The notes: generated by a model from the letters alone, not told the origin. Positions 40,688 to 51,978 are shown, counted from the first letter of the stretch. The stretch: 64,000 nucleotides of DNA from Pseudomonas entomophila (GCF_029193575.1 NZ_JARGCS010000056.1:310001-374000), one strand, 5' to 3'. Program-made: numbers and translations.

Positions 40688-43600
40688 TCAATCGAACGGT
40701 ATGATGCCCTGCGCCTGTTCGAGGGTGAGCCTGCCGCGATGAACCCGCTGCCCGATGGCGGCCCCCTGGCGATCGCTCAGCTGGCGCTGACGCCAAGTCT
40801 TGAGATGGGCGATGGTGAAGTCCCTGGGCATGGAGTGCCCCGAAGGCAGATGCATGTGTGCGGCCCACAGGTTGCGGCCCTTGCTGTCACCCGGGTCTGC
40901 CAGGCGCATGATCTTGTATTCGTCGAACGCCGAGCCGTTGGCCATGGTGCGCCGTGGCCCGACGTACTCGACCTTGATCAGTCGCTGCTCATGCAGGAAC
41001 CGTAGCGACTCTGCCGACGGATAGCGAGTGTCGGTATACAGCCTGGTCAGCATGAGGGTCTTTTCCAGCCTCAACCGGTCAAGACGCGCTTCGAGTTGCC
41101 TGGTCAGCGCTTCGCTCAAGGTTGCCTCGCTGTTCGGCGACGCCGCCTCGGCAAGCTTGGCGATCTGCGCATCGAACAGACGCTTCAGATAATCGCCTTT
41201 GATGTCATGGGAAACGTAGTCCTGGGCCTGCGTCAGCACTTGCTCGCTTTCGTCCAGCAATGCCTGGACCCTCATGGCGGTGTCCTCCTCCAGGGTTTCT
41301 TCGACGGCTGGGGGCGAAGGAGGCGGACTTTCCACTTCGCGCCACTCGCCCTCTTTGTTTTCGAAGGCAAGCAGCAACTCGCCAGTGATCGGCTCGCGCA
41401 CCTGCAGCATCGCGACGCCGTCCACCGTCACCTCGTTGGCCACCATGATCTGCCCGTCGGCGTTGCGCACGGCCCGCTGAGCGCCGGCGGTGACGGGGTA
41501 GGCAGGGTGCGGGGTGGGCGCCACCCCCTCATCCTGCCACTTGATGGCCTCGACCAGGTGCCGCCCCGCGTCTTCCTTGAGCTGCTGCAGGTGAACCTGG
41601 TACTGGCGCAACATCGGCGCCTCGATCAATGCGCCGCCTTGGCGCAGGATGCGCGCGCAGTTGACCAGCGCCGCCGCGTATTCGTCCCAGGCTTCCTGGA
41701 GGATGGCGACAAGATCGGAGGACGACAGGTTGGCGAATACGATCTGGCCATGGGCATTGGCAGCGTTGCGCAGCCCCGTGCCCGTCAAGTCCGCCCGATA
41801 ACCGGCCAGCGCGCGCTGCCCGTCTTTGGAGTCGAGGCGCAAACCCAGCTCCGCGAGGTTCATCGCCTGATGGAAGCGCAGTTGCACCACGCTGAAGGTT
41901 CGCTGGGCGATCAGCGTTGCCACCGTCCTCGGCTCTGCCGCGTGACGTATGGGAATCGGCAGATCCCGGGGGGCTTGCGCCAACAGCACGTCCAGGTTTT
42001 CGTGAGCGCTGAGCATCCGCTCCTGAATGCTCACCACCCTATCCAGCGCCTGGCGGTAGGCCAGGTATGCGTCCCTGCCCTGCGCGAACGGCAAACGCTC
42101 CAACGTCGTATGCAACGCGTCCAGGCGGGGGTAGTCCGCCATGTTCTGCAGATCCTTGGCGATGAAGTCGTAGTTACGGATCAGGTTGAGCTGCACATCG
42201 GTCTTCTTCGCTTGCAACGCCCTTAGCCTCTCGCCCCCACCCGCCCGGCCATACTTGGGCTCCAGCATGGTGTCGAGCAAGGCGGCGACCTGCTTTTCAG
42301 AGCCGACGGCTTGCTCGAGGCGTTGGATCGACTGGTCGCGCATCGTCAATTGCTCGGCCCGCCATTGCTCGACGCGCGCCTGGTAACGCTCGAGTATCTC
42401 GATGGAGCGGCTGCGCGCTTGCGCATGCTCCGCCGTGTCGGGGAGCTGACTGAGCTTGCTCTGTTCGTCGGTTATCAGGCCCTGCAACCGCTCGACCTTG
42501 GCCTTGCGGTCAATGAACCCCAGGCCGAGCTCACTGAACTGCAACGTCAGCCGGGTAGCGTCAGCCTCCAGCTCGCTCACGGTGTTGCGCATCTCCTCGA
42601 ACTTCTGCAAGAGTCGCCGGTTGATCGAGGCGGGCGGGGTTCCCGCGCGCAGGCGCAACCCGGCGTCGACCCGCCAGCCCTCTTGGCAGAACGCCAGCCA
42701 CGGGCCGAACTCGCCAAGCCCATCGATCACCCTGACCCCCTGCGCCGATACCTCGACACGGTAGGCTTCGCCCGCCAGGGCCGCGTAGTACTCGCCATCG
42801 ATCAGGTACAAGCCTTGCGCATCCCCCGACGCCACGGGATGCCGCCCATTGAGCGCGATACTGGAACGCATGGCCCGAAGGGCGGCCCGGCGCGAGGGTG
42901 GCAACCAGTTCATGCCCTGGGTGCCACGCCACGACAGATCGAGCTGCTGCCAGGCCACACCGGCCAGCGCCGTCACGTCATGCACCTCGCCCGTGACCGG
43001 CCGCACCGCCATTTCGGAAAACGCGCCGCGCTGCGCAGGCCGGCCCTCGAAACTCGCCACCGGCGCAGCACCAACGTGCTCGGCGGCGTCGCGCGGCGGC
43101 AGTCGTGCGTGCAGCAGCGACATGCCCAGGTTCAACAGCATATCCACCAGCGCAGCGCCGCGCCCGAAGCCGTCGCCCTGCTCGATGGCCTGCACATCGG
43201 CCTGCAGCGAGTCCAGCAACTGCACCAGCCAGGCCACCGTGGCGACCGGCCCGCGCAGTAGCAACGTGGCGACGTCGAACAATAACCATGCCCCTTCGGC
43301 CAATAGCGCCCAGCGACTTTCGGCATTGGAGGTCGACTGCATCCCCGCGAGCTCGACGAGCAGGTCGCGATTGGCCGAGTACATTCGCTCATCGAGGTTG
43401 GCCAACCAGAATTGCGGGTCGAACACCGCAGGCGGGGCCCCCACGGGCAGCGCATAGGGGTCGATACCGATCGACGTGACATGCGGCTCTTCGAAGCCAT
43501 GGTTGTCATAGACCGGACGCACCTGTGGGTTCAACCACGCCAGGATGCTCTGGCTCAGAATCGTCGAAGTACGGATATGTGCCATCAATGCATCGAGGCT

Positions 43601-45382
43601 GGGGTATTCGCGCAGCGTGTCCTGGGGATAAAGCGGACGGTACAGCAAGACCAGGCGAGGTTCGGCGCAGTACAGCACATACATGCCGCGGACCCGGTCA
43701 TGCTTGCGCGATTGCGGCTGGCGCCTGAACGTCAGCGGCATCAGCACCGCCCTGGGCGCTTCCGGGTCGATGCGGCCGGCGCAGAAGTCCACCACGCATT
43801 GCAGGCCAGCTTCGCCGACCTTGCCCTCGACCCGCGCCTGAAGGGCACTGAACGATAGGCCAGCGCGCCACTCCCTGGCGAACCGCGCCAAGCGATCGGC
43901 ACGCGTCCGCGGGTCATCCAGCATTCGCGCGACATAGGCCGGGTAAGTGCCGCCGATATCGACCTGGGCGACCAGTTGCTTGGCGGCATCGGCATCCAGC
44001 CATTTCGGCACGGGCACACCGTCGGTGCGCCTGAAACCCTTGATGACAGCACCCCGCAGCGAGCTCAAGTTGCCAATGGCAAACTCGGCCAGGCTCTTTT
44101 CGCCCTCGAAAACCAACGGCTCCCCACCACCGGGACCTGTCGCGGCGCCCCCCGGCACACCGCGGGCGACGTACAACTGCAGCATCAGTGCGTTTGCCGG
44201 ACACGCTTCGCCATGGACTTCACGCATCTGCTCGGCCAGGCGTGCGCTCGCGTACCCCTGCAAGTCCTGGATATCTTCAAGGGCGGCTTTTCCCTGCGAG
44301 TCGAGCTGGTCGACCGCCAAGCCCAGCAATGCGGCCTGGTAGGCGGAGCTGTTGCTGGCGCTGGTGGCGACCAGCCCGGGCGGCAACGTGACCGGCGGCC
44401 GGTCGTCGATCGCACCGTCGAACCACTGGGCCGGGTCGCTCAACTGGGCAAACAGGCGTTCGAGCGCCGCGATATCGGCCAACCCCGCGTATCGCACCTG
44501 CTCGATGCGACCCAGCATGAGGTCGAGGATCAGCGCGCTCTGGTGGGCGAACGCATCGCCCTCCACGGGGTAGCGCTCCCAGGTCATCTGGTCGAAACGG
44601 TAGCGTTGCGCCAATTCGTCACGCAACGACAACGCGTAGGCCGCGGGCGATGCAAAGGTGCTTACCCTGCCACGCGGTTCGCAGCACAGCAGCACCTGAC
44701 GATCGTCCCACTCCCCGGACACCATCAGGCTGGGTTGCATTTCCTCGAACGACTGCCCGTCAGCGGTCAACCGCGCCCGCACCAGGCAGGTCACGGGTTG
44801 CTCGGTGCCGCCCTTGAGCAGCCCTCGTATGCACGCACGCTCCTGCTCATCCAGGCCTTGCAGGGGCATGTTGCGCAGCAACGCGGTCTTCAGCAGCAAT
44901 TGCAGCGTGTCATCACGGCTGACCGCGCTCGAGTCGGTACCGCGCCAGTATCCAACCTGCGCCTGCTGGAACAGGTAGGGCAACCGCGTGATCAGCTCGT
45001 TCACCCCAGCACTCAGGCCGCGCAGGGGCCGGGTATCGAATTCACTGGTGGACCCGGCGAACCGGTATGCCCCGGTCAGGCCAAGCTTGTAGTCACGCGC
45101 CCCGAGCGGCTCCAGGTCCAGCGCCTGCGGCTGCAGCAGCGCCTGGAGCACGCGGTCCACCAGAGGCTGAGTGGTCCAGTACGACGTGTCGGGGTCCGGG
45201 CTGTCGAGCATCAGCGGGTCGGCCGAAGGCAAGGCCGGCTCGACCGCATTCAACCACGGAAGCTGCTGCTGCAGCAGGCCGAGAAGCTCCGTGCTCAGCA
45301 CCTGGCGCAACGTCGGACGATCAGCGAACAGCCTGGCGGCAGCTCGGTTGAAATCGAAGGGTGAAACATCAGGACCGGTCAT
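40688..45382 (-). CDS. Giant DUF6543/dermonecrotic-toxin-like protein
   Basis: 1564 residues. I chose ATG at 45382 (MTGPDVSPFDF), with AAGGAGG 8 nt upstream; the longer frame has no such site. Visible parts: a large N-terminal domain of the DUF6543 (dermonecrotic toxin-like) type, hydrophobic helices near residues 685-730 (LLFDVATLLLRGPVATVAWLVQ), a cap segment GLYLIDGEYYAALAGEAYRVEV, a coiled coil (about 925-1045) and a C-terminal module ending NLWAAHMHLPSGHSMPRDFTIAHLKTWRQRQ. No LRR or NEL domain and no signal peptide are seen. The order of the core resembles the partial protein at 1-4583. Role as a toxin or effector is inferred from family resemblance only. Monocistronic. Confidence 0.78.
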   Translation of the reverse strand: MTGPDVSPFDFNRAAARLFADRPTLRQVLSTELLGLLQQQLPWLNAVEPALPSADPLMLDSPDPDTSYWTTQPLVDRVLQALLQPQALDLEPLGARDYKLGLTGAYRFAGSTSEFDTRPLRGLSAGVNELITRLPYLFQQAQVGYWRGTDSSAVSRDDTLQLLLKTALLRNMPLQGLDEQERACIRGLLKGGTEQPVTCLVRARLTADGQSFEEMQPSLMVSGEWDDRQVLLCCEPRGRVSTFASPAAYALSLRDELAQRYRFDQMTWERYPVEGDAFAHQSALILDLMLGRIEQVRYAGLADIAALERLFAQLSDPAQWFDGAIDDRPPVTLPPGLVATSASNSSAYQAALLGLAVDQLDSQGKAALEDIQDLQGYASARLAEQMREVHGEACPANALMLQLYVARGVPGGAATGPGGGEPLVFEGEKSLAEFAIGNLSSLRGAVIKGFRRTDGVPVPKWLDADAAKQLVAQVDIGGTYPAYVARMLDDPRTRADRLARFAREWRAGLSFSALQARVEGKVGEAGLQCVVDFCAGRIDPEAPRAVLMPLTFRRQPQSRKHDRVRGMYVLYCAEPRLVLLYRPLYPQDTLREYPSLDALMAHIRTSTILSQSILAWLNPQVRPVYDNHGFEEPHVTSIGIDPYALPVGAPPAVFDPQFWLANLDERMYSANRDLLVELAGMQSTSNAESRWALLAEGAWLLFDVATLLLRGPVATVAWLVQLLDSLQADVQAIEQGDGFGRGAALVDMLLNLGMSLLHARLPPRDAAEHVGAAPVASFEGRPAQRGAFSEMAVRPVTGEVHDVTALAGVAWQQLDLSWRGTQGMNWLPPSRRAALRAMRSSIALNGRHPVASGDAQGLYLIDGEYYAALAGEAYRVEVSAQGVRVIDGLGEFGPWLAFCQEGWRVDAGLRLRAGTPPASINRRLLQKFEEMRNTVSELEADATRLTLQFSELGLGFIDRKAKVERLQGLITDEQSKLSQLPDTAEHAQARSRSIEILERYQARVEQWRAEQLTMRDQSIQRLEQAVGSEKQVAALLDTMLEPKYGRAGGGERLRALQAKKTDVQLNLIRNYDFIAKDLQNMADYPRLDALHTTLERLPFAQGRDAYLAYRQALDRVVSIQERMLSAHENLDVLLAQAPRDLPIPIRHAAEPRTVATLIAQRTFSVVQLRFHQAMNLAELGLRLDSKDGQRALAGYRADLTGTGLRNAANAHGQIVFANLSSSDLVAILQEAWDEYAAALVNCARILRQGGALIEAPMLRQYQVHLQQLKEDAGRHLVEAIKWQDEGVAPTPHPAYPVTAGAQRAVRNADGQIMVANEVTVDGVAMLQVREPITGELLLAFENKEGEWREVESPPPSPPAVEETLEEDTAMRVQALLDESEQVLTQAQDYVSHDIKGDYLKRLFDAQIAKLAEAASPNSEATLSEALTRQLEARLDRLRLEKTLMLTRLYTDTRYPSAESLRFLHEQRLIKVEYVGPRRTMANGSAFDEYKIMRLADPGDSKGRNLWAAHMHLPSGHSMPRDFTIAHLKTWRQRQLSDRQGAAIGQRVHRGRLTLEQAQGIIPFD

Positions 45383-45508
45383 CTGCCTGGCCTCCTTGGG
45401 AATGAACCCAGGAGTGTCGTCAACCAGGCAGCGGCCCAAGCACTACATGTTGCTCAACGAAAGAAGGGCCTGGCGCAAGCGCTCAGGCCCTGTTCGCAGG
45501 ATGACCGA

Positions 45509-47512
45509 TCAGCTGTACACCCGGCCCAACAACTGCCGGTGGCTTTCGAATTGATCCAGCACGTCACGCACGATCTGCTCCGGCGCGAAGCCCATCAGGT
45601 CGTACTCCTGGCTGCCGTCGTGCAGGTACACCTCGGCGCGGTAGAAGCGCTGGCGCACTTCCGGCGCGCCTTCGACCGGCGCTTCGCTCGGCGCGGCCAG
45701 GTAGCCGTCCAGGCTCACTTCGTAGACGAACGGGTTGCCCTCTTCCATCATCACCCGCAGGCCCATCTGGTTGCGCGACTGGCCAACCCGGGTCTCCACG
45801 CTGAAGCCCAGGGTGCGCAGCTGCTCGGCGGCTTCCTTGAGCGCCGGGCTGACCTGCTTGTCCATGAAGCGCTGCACCACCGCCTGGGTCGGCTGCAGGT
45901 CCAGCTGGCTGAGGCGCTCGCTGAAGCCGCGACGGCCACGGGCGGCCAGCTCGGCACGCTCGCCTTCGACGGCCACGTCCTGTTTCATGGCCTTGTACAG
46001 GCCGAACATGAACAGCACCAGCACCACCGAGAACGGCAAGCCGGCCAACACCACCATGGTCTGCATCGCCTCGAAGTTGCCGGCGAACAGCAGGCCGATG
46101 GTCACCAGGGTGATCACCACCGACCAGAACACCACCATCCAGTGCGGGGCGTCTTCGTCGACCTTGCCGCCTTTGCAGGAAAGGTTGGCCATCATCACCG
46201 CGCCGGAGTCGGCCGGGGTGAGGAACAGCACGAAGCCGACGAACACCGCCACGCCGATCACGATCTTCGCCGCCGGGAAGTATTCCAGCAGCTGGTAGAT
46301 CGACATCGACGGCTGCTCAAGGGCGGTCTTGCCCAGCTCCACGGCGCCCTGGTTGATCACCAGGTCCAGCGCGGTGTTGCCGAAGATCGACAACCACGCC
46401 AGGGTGAAGCCCAGCGGGATCAACAGCACGCCGCTGACCAGCTGGCGCACGGTGCGGCCCTTGGAGATACGCGCGATGAACATGCCGACGAACGGGCCCC
46501 AGGAGATCCACCAGGCCCAGTAGAACACGGTCCACAGGCCCAGCCAGCGCTCGGACTTACCGGCCTCGCCCTCATACACATAGAGGTCGAAGGTCTTCAG
46601 CACGATGCCGTTGAGGTAGTCGCCGACGTTCTGCACGAAGCCGTTGAGCAGGTGCAGGGTCTCGCCGCCCAGCAGCACGAAGATCAACAGGCCGCTGAAC
46701 AGCACGATGTTCAGGTTGGACAGGCGGCGGATGCCGTTCTCCACGCCCGACACCGCGGCCACGGTGGCCACGCCGGCCATGACCAGGATCACCACCAGCA
46801 GGTTGGTCTTGCTGTGGTCCATGCCGAACAGGTATTCCAGGCCCGAGGCCACCTGCATCGAGCCGATGCCAAGGTTGGTCACCAGGCCCAGCAGGGTCAC
46901 GAACATGCCGAAGATGTCCACGGCGTTGCCCGCGGCCCCCTTGACCCAGCGCTCGCCGACCAGCGGGTACAACGCCGAGCGCAGTGCCAGCGGCTGGTTG
47001 TGGCGGTAGGCGAAGTAGCCGACGGCCAGGCCGACCAGGGCGTAGATCGCCCAGCCGTGCAGGCCCCAGTGCAGGAAGGTCAGTTGCAGGCCCTGGCGCG
47101 CGACCTCCAGGCTGGCAGGCGTGCCTTCCGGCGGATTGAAATAGTGGTCCAGCGGCTCGGAGGCACCGAAATACAGCAGCGAGATACCGATACCGGAGGA
47201 GAACAGCATGCCGGCCCAGGCGCCGTAGCTGAAGTCTGGGGTGTCATCCTTGCCGCCCAGCTTGAGCTTGCCGTAGTCGGAGAAGGCGATGGCCACGACG
47301 AACAGCAGGTAGCCGCAGATCACCAGCATGTAGTACCAGCCGAAGGTGCGCGTCAGCCACTTCTGGGCCACACCCAGGAGCTGGCCGGCGGTTTCGGGAA
47401 CAGCGATCAACAAGGCAGTCAGAACAAGGATCATCAGCGCGGAGGTGAAGAACACCACGCGGTTGACCCGTACCCTCTCGGCGGGGGGCTTGGTTAGGGA
47501 GGCAGAACTCAT
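45509..47512 (-). CDS. betT: Choline transporter BetT, BCCT family
   Basis: 667 residues: 12 expected membrane spans (about 25-520) and a long cytoplasmic C-terminal tail (about 180 residues), which in BCCT carriers can sense osmotic stress. The family signature is in WAWWISWGPFVGMFIARISKGRTVRQ. It imports choline with protons. I chose ATG at 47512 (MSSASLTKPP) rather than the longer frame; GGAG is 10 nt upstream. Divergent from betI-betB-betA across a 420-bp control region. Confidence 0.94.
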   Translation of the reverse strand: MSSASLTKPPAERVRVNRVVFFTSALMILVLTALLIAVPETAGQLLGVAQKWLTRTFGWYYMLVICGYLLFVVAIAFSDYGKLKLGGKDDTPDFSYGAWAGMLFSSGIGISLLYFGASEPLDHYFNPPEGTPASLEVARQGLQLTFLHWGLHGWAIYALVGLAVGYFAYRHNQPLALRSALYPLVGERWVKGAAGNAVDIFGMFVTLLGLVTNLGIGSMQVASGLEYLFGMDHSKTNLLVVILVMAGVATVAAVSGVENGIRRLSNLNIVLFSGLLIFVLLGGETLHLLNGFVQNVGDYLNGIVLKTFDLYVYEGEAGKSERWLGLWTVFYWAWWISWGPFVGMFIARISKGRTVRQLVSGVLLIPLGFTLAWLSIFGNTALDLVINQGAVELGKTALEQPSMSIYQLLEYFPAAKIVIGVAVFVGFVLFLTPADSGAVMMANLSCKGGKVDEDAPHWMVVFWSVVITLVTIGLLFAGNFEAMQTMVVLAGLPFSVVLVLFMFGLYKAMKQDVAVEGERAELAARGRRGFSERLSQLDLQPTQAVVQRFMDKQVSPALKEAAEQLRTLGFSVETRVGQSRNQMGLRVMMEEGNPFVYEVSLDGYLAAPSEAPVEGAPEVRQRFYRAEVYLHDGSQEYDLMGFAPEQIVRDVLDQFESHRQLLGRVYS

Positions 47513-47842
47513 TGCACGAATGCTCCGGGCAGTGCGGCAGTGGAGGCTAATCAGTGTGTTCCCGCGCAATTGGTGCAATAGCCCCACTGCTACAGGTGTT
47601 ATAAAAGCAACCTGGAAACCGTGATCCCGAATCGAATCGTTGCAAAAAAACAGATCCGAGCCCGCTCCAAAGGCCCCTCCGCACGGCCTGTGACCGTTCG
47701 GCAGAATCTGAACTTGCCTCGCTCATGCCCGTCAACGCCTTGTATTCCGGGGGTTACGCGATTTCCTGGGGTGCCACTTCGTGCCTGCTCGACCGCCCGA
47801 AAAGCTGTCAATGGCACAAATTGTCGCAGAGCTTATTCTTTA

Positions 47843-47862
47843 TTGATTGAACGTTCAATCAA
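47843..47862. promoter_or_regulatory. BetI operator
   Basis: TTGATTGAACGTTCAATCAA is a perfect 20-bp palindrome, 71 bp before betI, of the type bound by TetR-family BetI. It lies in the 420-bp betT-betI gap (47513-47932); I see no gene in the rest of that gap. Confidence 0.85.
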
Positions 47863-47932
47863 AACAAAATAGACTGGCCTTCGCCGAGGCAGCCGCGTGT
47901 CGTCTGCCCGCAGGCCTGAGGAGAATCGCAAG

Positions 47933-48598
47933 ATGCCCAAGGTCGGTATGCAACCCATCCGCCGCCAGCAGTTGATCGACGCCACGTTGCAGGCGGTCGA
48001 CCAGGTCGGGCTGGGAGATGCCAGCATTGCGCTGATTGCCCGTTTGGCCGGTGTGTCGAACGGCATCATCAGTCACTACTTTCAGGACAAGAACGGCCTG
48101 ATCGCAGCGACCATGCGCCACCTCATGAATGCGTTGAGCGAAGGCACCGTCGCCCGTCGACAGGCCCTCACCGACGACAGCCCGCGGGCGCACCTGAGAG
48201 TGATCGTCGAAGGCAACTTCGACGCCACCCAGGTCAGCGGCCCGGCAATGAAAACCTGGCTGGCCTTCTGGGCCGCCAGCATGCACCAGCCGTCCTTGCA
48301 CAGGTTGCAGCGGATCAACGATCACCGCCTGTACTCCAACCTGTGCTGCCAGTTCCGCCGCGTCCTGCCGCTCTACCATGCGCGCAAGGCAGCCCGCGGG
48401 CTGGCGGCCCTGATCGACGGCCTGTGGCTGCGCGGAGCACTCTCGGGCGACGCGTTCGACACCGAGCAGGCAATACGGATCGCCTACGAATACATGGATC
48501 TACAACTGGCTAAGCAGCACGACCTGGACACCGACCCCCAGGCGACTGAACGATCGCACGCCGCGACTGCCAAACCGGCAGGAGCGCGACGCGGCTAG
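47933..48598 (+). CDS. betI: Choline-responsive repressor BetI
   Basis: 221 residues, TetR family. N-terminal helix-turn-helix in [30 protein letters not shown]; the effector domain contains [29 protein letters not shown]. It represses the bet genes until choline is present. ATG at 47933 ([13 protein letters not shown]) matches the family start. The end ([20 protein letters not shown]...) looks about 20 residues longer than the usual BetI of about 197. Confidence 0.95.
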   Translation: MPKVGMQPIRRQQLIDATLQAVDQVGLGDASIALIARLAGVSNGIISHYFQDKNGLIAATMRHLMNALSEGTVARRQALTDDSPRAHLRVIVEGNFDATQVSGPAMKTWLAFWAASMHQPSLHRLQRINDHRLYSNLCCQFRRVLPLYHARKAARGLAALIDGLWLRGALSGDAFDTEQAIRIAYEYMDLQLAKQHDLDTDPQATERSHAATAKPAGARRG

Positions 48599-48628
48599 CC
48601 GCACACACACTGCACTTGCGAGGACACT

Positions 48629-50101
48629 ATGGCCCGTTTTGGAACGCAAAAACTCTACATCGATGGTGGTTATGTCGACGCTGGCAGCGATGCCACTTTC
48701 GAAGCCATCAACCCGGCCAACGGCGAAGTCCTCGCCCACGTGCAGCGTGCCACCCAGGCTGACGTCGAGAAAGCCGTCGAGAGCGCCGAGCGCGGTCAGA
48801 AAGTCTGGGCCGCGATGACCGCCATGCAGCGTTCGCGCATCCTGCGCCGCGCCGTCGACATCCTGCGCGAGCGCAACGACGAGCTGGCCATGCTGGAAAC
48901 CCTGGACACCGGCAAGTCGTACTCGGAAACCCGCTACGTCGACATCGTCACCGGCGCCGACGTGCTGGAGTACTACGCAGGCCTGGTGCCGGCCATCGAA
49001 GGCGAGCAGATCCCGCTGCGCGAGTCGTCGTTCGTCTACACCCGCCGCGAGCCGCTGGGCGTGACCGTCGGTATCGGCGCGTGGAACTACCCGATCCAGA
49101 TCGCCCTGTGGAAGTCCGCCCCGGCCCTGGCCGCCGGCAACGCGATGATCTTCAAGCCGTCGGAAGTCACCTCGCTGACCACCCTGAAACTGGCCGAGAT
49201 CTACACCGAGGCCGGCCTGCCGGACGGCGTGTTCAACGTGGTCACCGGCAGCGGCCGTGAAGTCGGCACCTGGCTGACCGAGCACCCGCGCATCGAGAAG
49301 GTCTCGTTCACCGGCGGCACCACCACCGGCAAGAAGGTCATGGCCAGCGCCTCCAGCTCTTCGCTCAAGGAAGTGACCATGGAACTGGGCGGCAAGTCGC
49401 CGCTGATCATCTGCGACGACGCCGACCTCGACAAGGCCGCCGACATCGCCATGATGGCCAACTTCTACAGCTCCGGTCAGGTCTGCACCAACGGCACCCG
49501 CGTGTTCGTCCCGGCAGCCCTGAAGGCCGCCTTCGAAGCCAAGATCGCCGAGCGCGTGGCGCGTATCCGCGTCGGCAACCCGGAAGACGAAAACACCAAC
49601 TTCGGCCCGCTGGTCAGCTTCCCGCACATGGAAAGCGTGCTCGGCTACATCGCCAAGGGCAAGGAAGAAGGTGCCCGCGTGCTGTGCGGCGGTGAGCGCC
49701 TGACCAACGGCGACTTCGCCAAGGGCGCGTTCGTGGCCCCGACCGTATTCACCGACTGCACCGACGCGATGACCATCGTCAAGGAAGAGATCTTCGGCCC
49801 GGTGATGAGCATCCTCAGCTACGAGACCGAGGAAGAAGTCATCCGCCGCGCCAACGACACCGAGTACGGCCTGGCCGCCGGTGTCTGCACCAACGACATC
49901 AGCCGCGCCCACCGCATCATCCACAAGCTCGAAGCGGGCATCTGCTGGATCAACGCCTGGGGCGAGTCGCCGGCGGAAATGCCGGTTGGCGGCTACAAGC
50001 AATCGGGCGTCGGCCGTGAGAACGGCGTCAGCTCGCTGGCTCAATACACTCGCATCAAGTCGGTCCAGGTCGAGCTGGGCGGCTACAACTCGGTCTTCTA
50101 A
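48629..50101 (+). CDS. betB: Betaine aldehyde dehydrogenase
   Basis: 490 residues, the usual size. It oxidises betaine aldehyde to glycine betaine with NAD(P)+. The general base is in [19 protein letters not shown] and the catalytic cysteine in [15 protein letters not shown]. It lies 30 bp after betI and 78 bp before betA; co-transcribed osmoprotectant/choline catabolic unit. Confidence 0.97.
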   Translation: MARFGTQKLYIDGGYVDAGSDATFEAINPANGEVLAHVQRATQADVEKAVESAERGQKVWAAMTAMQRSRILRRAVDILRERNDELAMLETLDTGKSYSETRYVDIVTGADVLEYYAGLVPAIEGEQIPLRESSFVYTRREPLGVTVGIGAWNYPIQIALWKSAPALAAGNAMIFKPSEVTSLTTLKLAEIYTEAGLPDGVFNVVTGSGREVGTWLTEHPRIEKVSFTGGTTTGKKVMASASSSSLKEVTMELGGKSPLIICDDADLDKAADIAMMANFYSSGQVCTNGTRVFVPAALKAAFEAKIAERVARIRVGNPEDENTNFGPLVSFPHMESVLGYIAKGKEEGARVLCGGERLTNGDFAKGAFVAPTVFTDCTDAMTIVKEEIFGPVMSILSYETEEEVIRRANDTEYGLAAGVCTNDISRAHRIIHKLEAGICWINAWGESPAEMPVGGYKQSGVGRENGVSSLAQYTRIKSVQVELGGYNSVF

Positions 50102-50179
50102 GGCCCTGTTCAGCCACGCCCGTGCCCTTGCGCACGGGCGTTCCCGCTCCCTGACCACCGCCAACGAGGGTACTTTCGC

Positions 50180-51877
50180 ATGTCCCAAGAATTCGACTAC
50201 ATCATCGTCGGGGCCGGCTCGGCCGGTAACACCCTGGCCACCCGCCTGACCGAAGACGCCGGCGTCACCGTCCTGCTGCTGGAAGCCGGCGGCCCGGACT
50301 ACCGCTTCGACTTCCGCACCCAGATGCCCGCCGCCCTGGCCTTCCCGCTGCAGGGCCGCCGCTACAACTGGGCCTACGAGACCGACCCGGAGCCGCACAT
50401 GGACGGCCGCCGCATGGAGTGCGGTCGCGGCAAGGGCCTGGGTGGCTCTTCGCTGATCAACGGCATGTGCTACATCCGCGGCAACGCCCTGGACTTCGAC
50501 GGCTGGGCCAAGCTGCCAGGCCTGGAAGACTGGGCCTACCTGGACTGCCTGCCGTACTTCCGCAAGGCCGAGACCCGTGACATCGGCGCCAACGACTATC
50601 ACGGCGGCGAAGGCCCGGTCAGCGTCACCACGCCGAAGGCCGGCAACAACCCGCTGTTCCACGCCATGGTCGAGGCTGGCGTGCAAGCCGGCTACCCGCG
50701 CACCGAAGACCTGAACGGCTACCAGCAGGAAGGTTTCGGTCCGATGGACCGCACCGTCACCAAGAAGGGCCGTCGCGCCAGCACCGCCCGTGGCTACCTG
50801 GACCAGGCCAAGCAGCGCCCGAACCTGACCATCGTCACCCACGCCCTGAGCGACCGCGTGCTGTTCGACGGCAAGCGCGCCATCGGCGTGACCTACCTGG
50901 TCGGCGACAGCGAAGAGCGCGTCGAGGCCCGTGCCCGCAAGGAAGTCATCGTCAGCTCCGGCGCCATCGCCTCGCCGCAACTGCTGCAACGCTCCGGCGT
51001 CGGCCCGCGCGCGCTGCTGGAAAGCCTGGACATCCCGGTGGTCCACGACCTGCCGGGCGTCGGCGAAAACCTGCAGGACCACCTGGAGCTGTACATGCAG
51101 TTCGCCTGCACCCAGCCGGTGTCGCTGTACCCCTCGCTGCTGTGGTGGAACCAGCCGGCCATCGGTGCCGAGTGGCTGTTCAACGGCACCGGCATCGGCG
51201 CCAGCAACCAGTTCGAGGCCGGTGGTTTCATCCGCACCCGCCCGGAGTTCGAGTGGCCGAACATCCAGTACCACTTCCTGCCGGTGGCGATCAACTACAA
51301 CGGCTCCAACGGCGTGAAGGAACATGGCTTCCAGGCGCACATGGGCTCGATGCGCTCACCCAGCCGTGGTCGCATCCAGGCCAAGTCCAAGGACCCGCGC
51401 CAGCACCCGAGCATCCTGTTCAACTACATGGCCACCGAGCAGGACTGGCAGGAGTTCCGCGACGGTATCCGCCTGACCCGCGAGATCATGGCCCAGCCGG
51501 CGCTGGACGCCTACCGTGGCCGCGAGATCAGCCCGGGCGAGCACGTGCAGACCGACGAGCAACTGGACACGTTCATCCGCGAGCACGCCGAGACCGCCTT
51601 CCACCCGTCCTGCTCGTGCAAGATGGGCGAGGACGACATGGCGGTGGTCGATGGCCAGGGCCGCGTGCATGGCATGCAGGGCCTGCGGGTGGTCGATGCG
51701 TCGATCATGCCGATCATCATCACCGGCAACCTCAACGCCACCACGATCATGATCGCCGAGAAAATCGCCGACCGTATCCGTGGCCGCCAGCCGCTAGCGC
51801 GCAGCACCGCCAAGTACTACGTGGCCAATGGCGCGCCGGTGAAGGGCAAGGCGCTGCGTGAGGTGAAGCAGGGCTAA
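50180..51877 (+). CDS. betA: Choline dehydrogenase
   Basis: 565 residues, GMC flavoprotein family. FAD-binding [18 protein letters not shown] at the start, the GMC signature [21 protein letters not shown], and the C-terminal active-site region HPSCSCKMG with [20 protein letters not shown]. It oxidises choline to betaine aldehyde at the inner membrane. Last gene of betIBA. Confidence 0.97.
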   Translation: MSQEFDYIIVGAGSAGNTLATRLTEDAGVTVLLLEAGGPDYRFDFRTQMPAALAFPLQGRRYNWAYETDPEPHMDGRRMECGRGKGLGGSSLINGMCYIRGNALDFDGWAKLPGLEDWAYLDCLPYFRKAETRDIGANDYHGGEGPVSVTTPKAGNNPLFHAMVEAGVQAGYPRTEDLNGYQQEGFGPMDRTVTKKGRRASTARGYLDQAKQRPNLTIVTHALSDRVLFDGKRAIGVTYLVGDSEERVEARARKEVIVSSGAIASPQLLQRSGVGPRALLESLDIPVVHDLPGVGENLQDHLELYMQFACTQPVSLYPSLLWWNQPAIGAEWLFNGTGIGASNQFEAGGFIRTRPEFEWPNIQYHFLPVAINYNGSNGVKEHGFQAHMGSMRSPSRGRIQAKSKDPRQHPSILFNYMATEQDWQEFRDGIRLTREIMAQPALDAYRGREISPGEHVQTDEQLDTFIREHAETAFHPSCSCKMGEDDMAVVDGQGRVHGMQGLRVVDASIMPIIITGNLNATTIMIAEKIADRIRGRQPLARSTAKYYVANGAPVKGKALREVKQG

Positions 51878-51888
51878 GCGTGCCGCCC

Positions 51889-51978
51889 TGTGGGTGCGGG
51901 CGAGATCCGCGATAGCGTAGGGCATGGCACCGCCGCTGCTCTGACGGGCGCTATCGCAGGGCAAGCCCGCCCCCACAC
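51889..51978. repeat. REP-like inverted repeat after betA
   Basis: TGTGGGTGCGGGCGAGATCC followed by GCGATAGCG faces CGCTATCGCAGGGCAAGCCC followed by GCCCCCACAC. The imperfect long palindrome starts 12 bp past betA. It probably acts as an mRNA 3' barrier. The rest of the gap to 52136 shows no gene. Confidence 0.65.

Noticed and set aside
48500-51340. 946-codon minus-strand frame opposite betB and betA
   Set aside because: It is antisense to two unmistakable enzymes, and its composition is that of a reverse-complement shadow.
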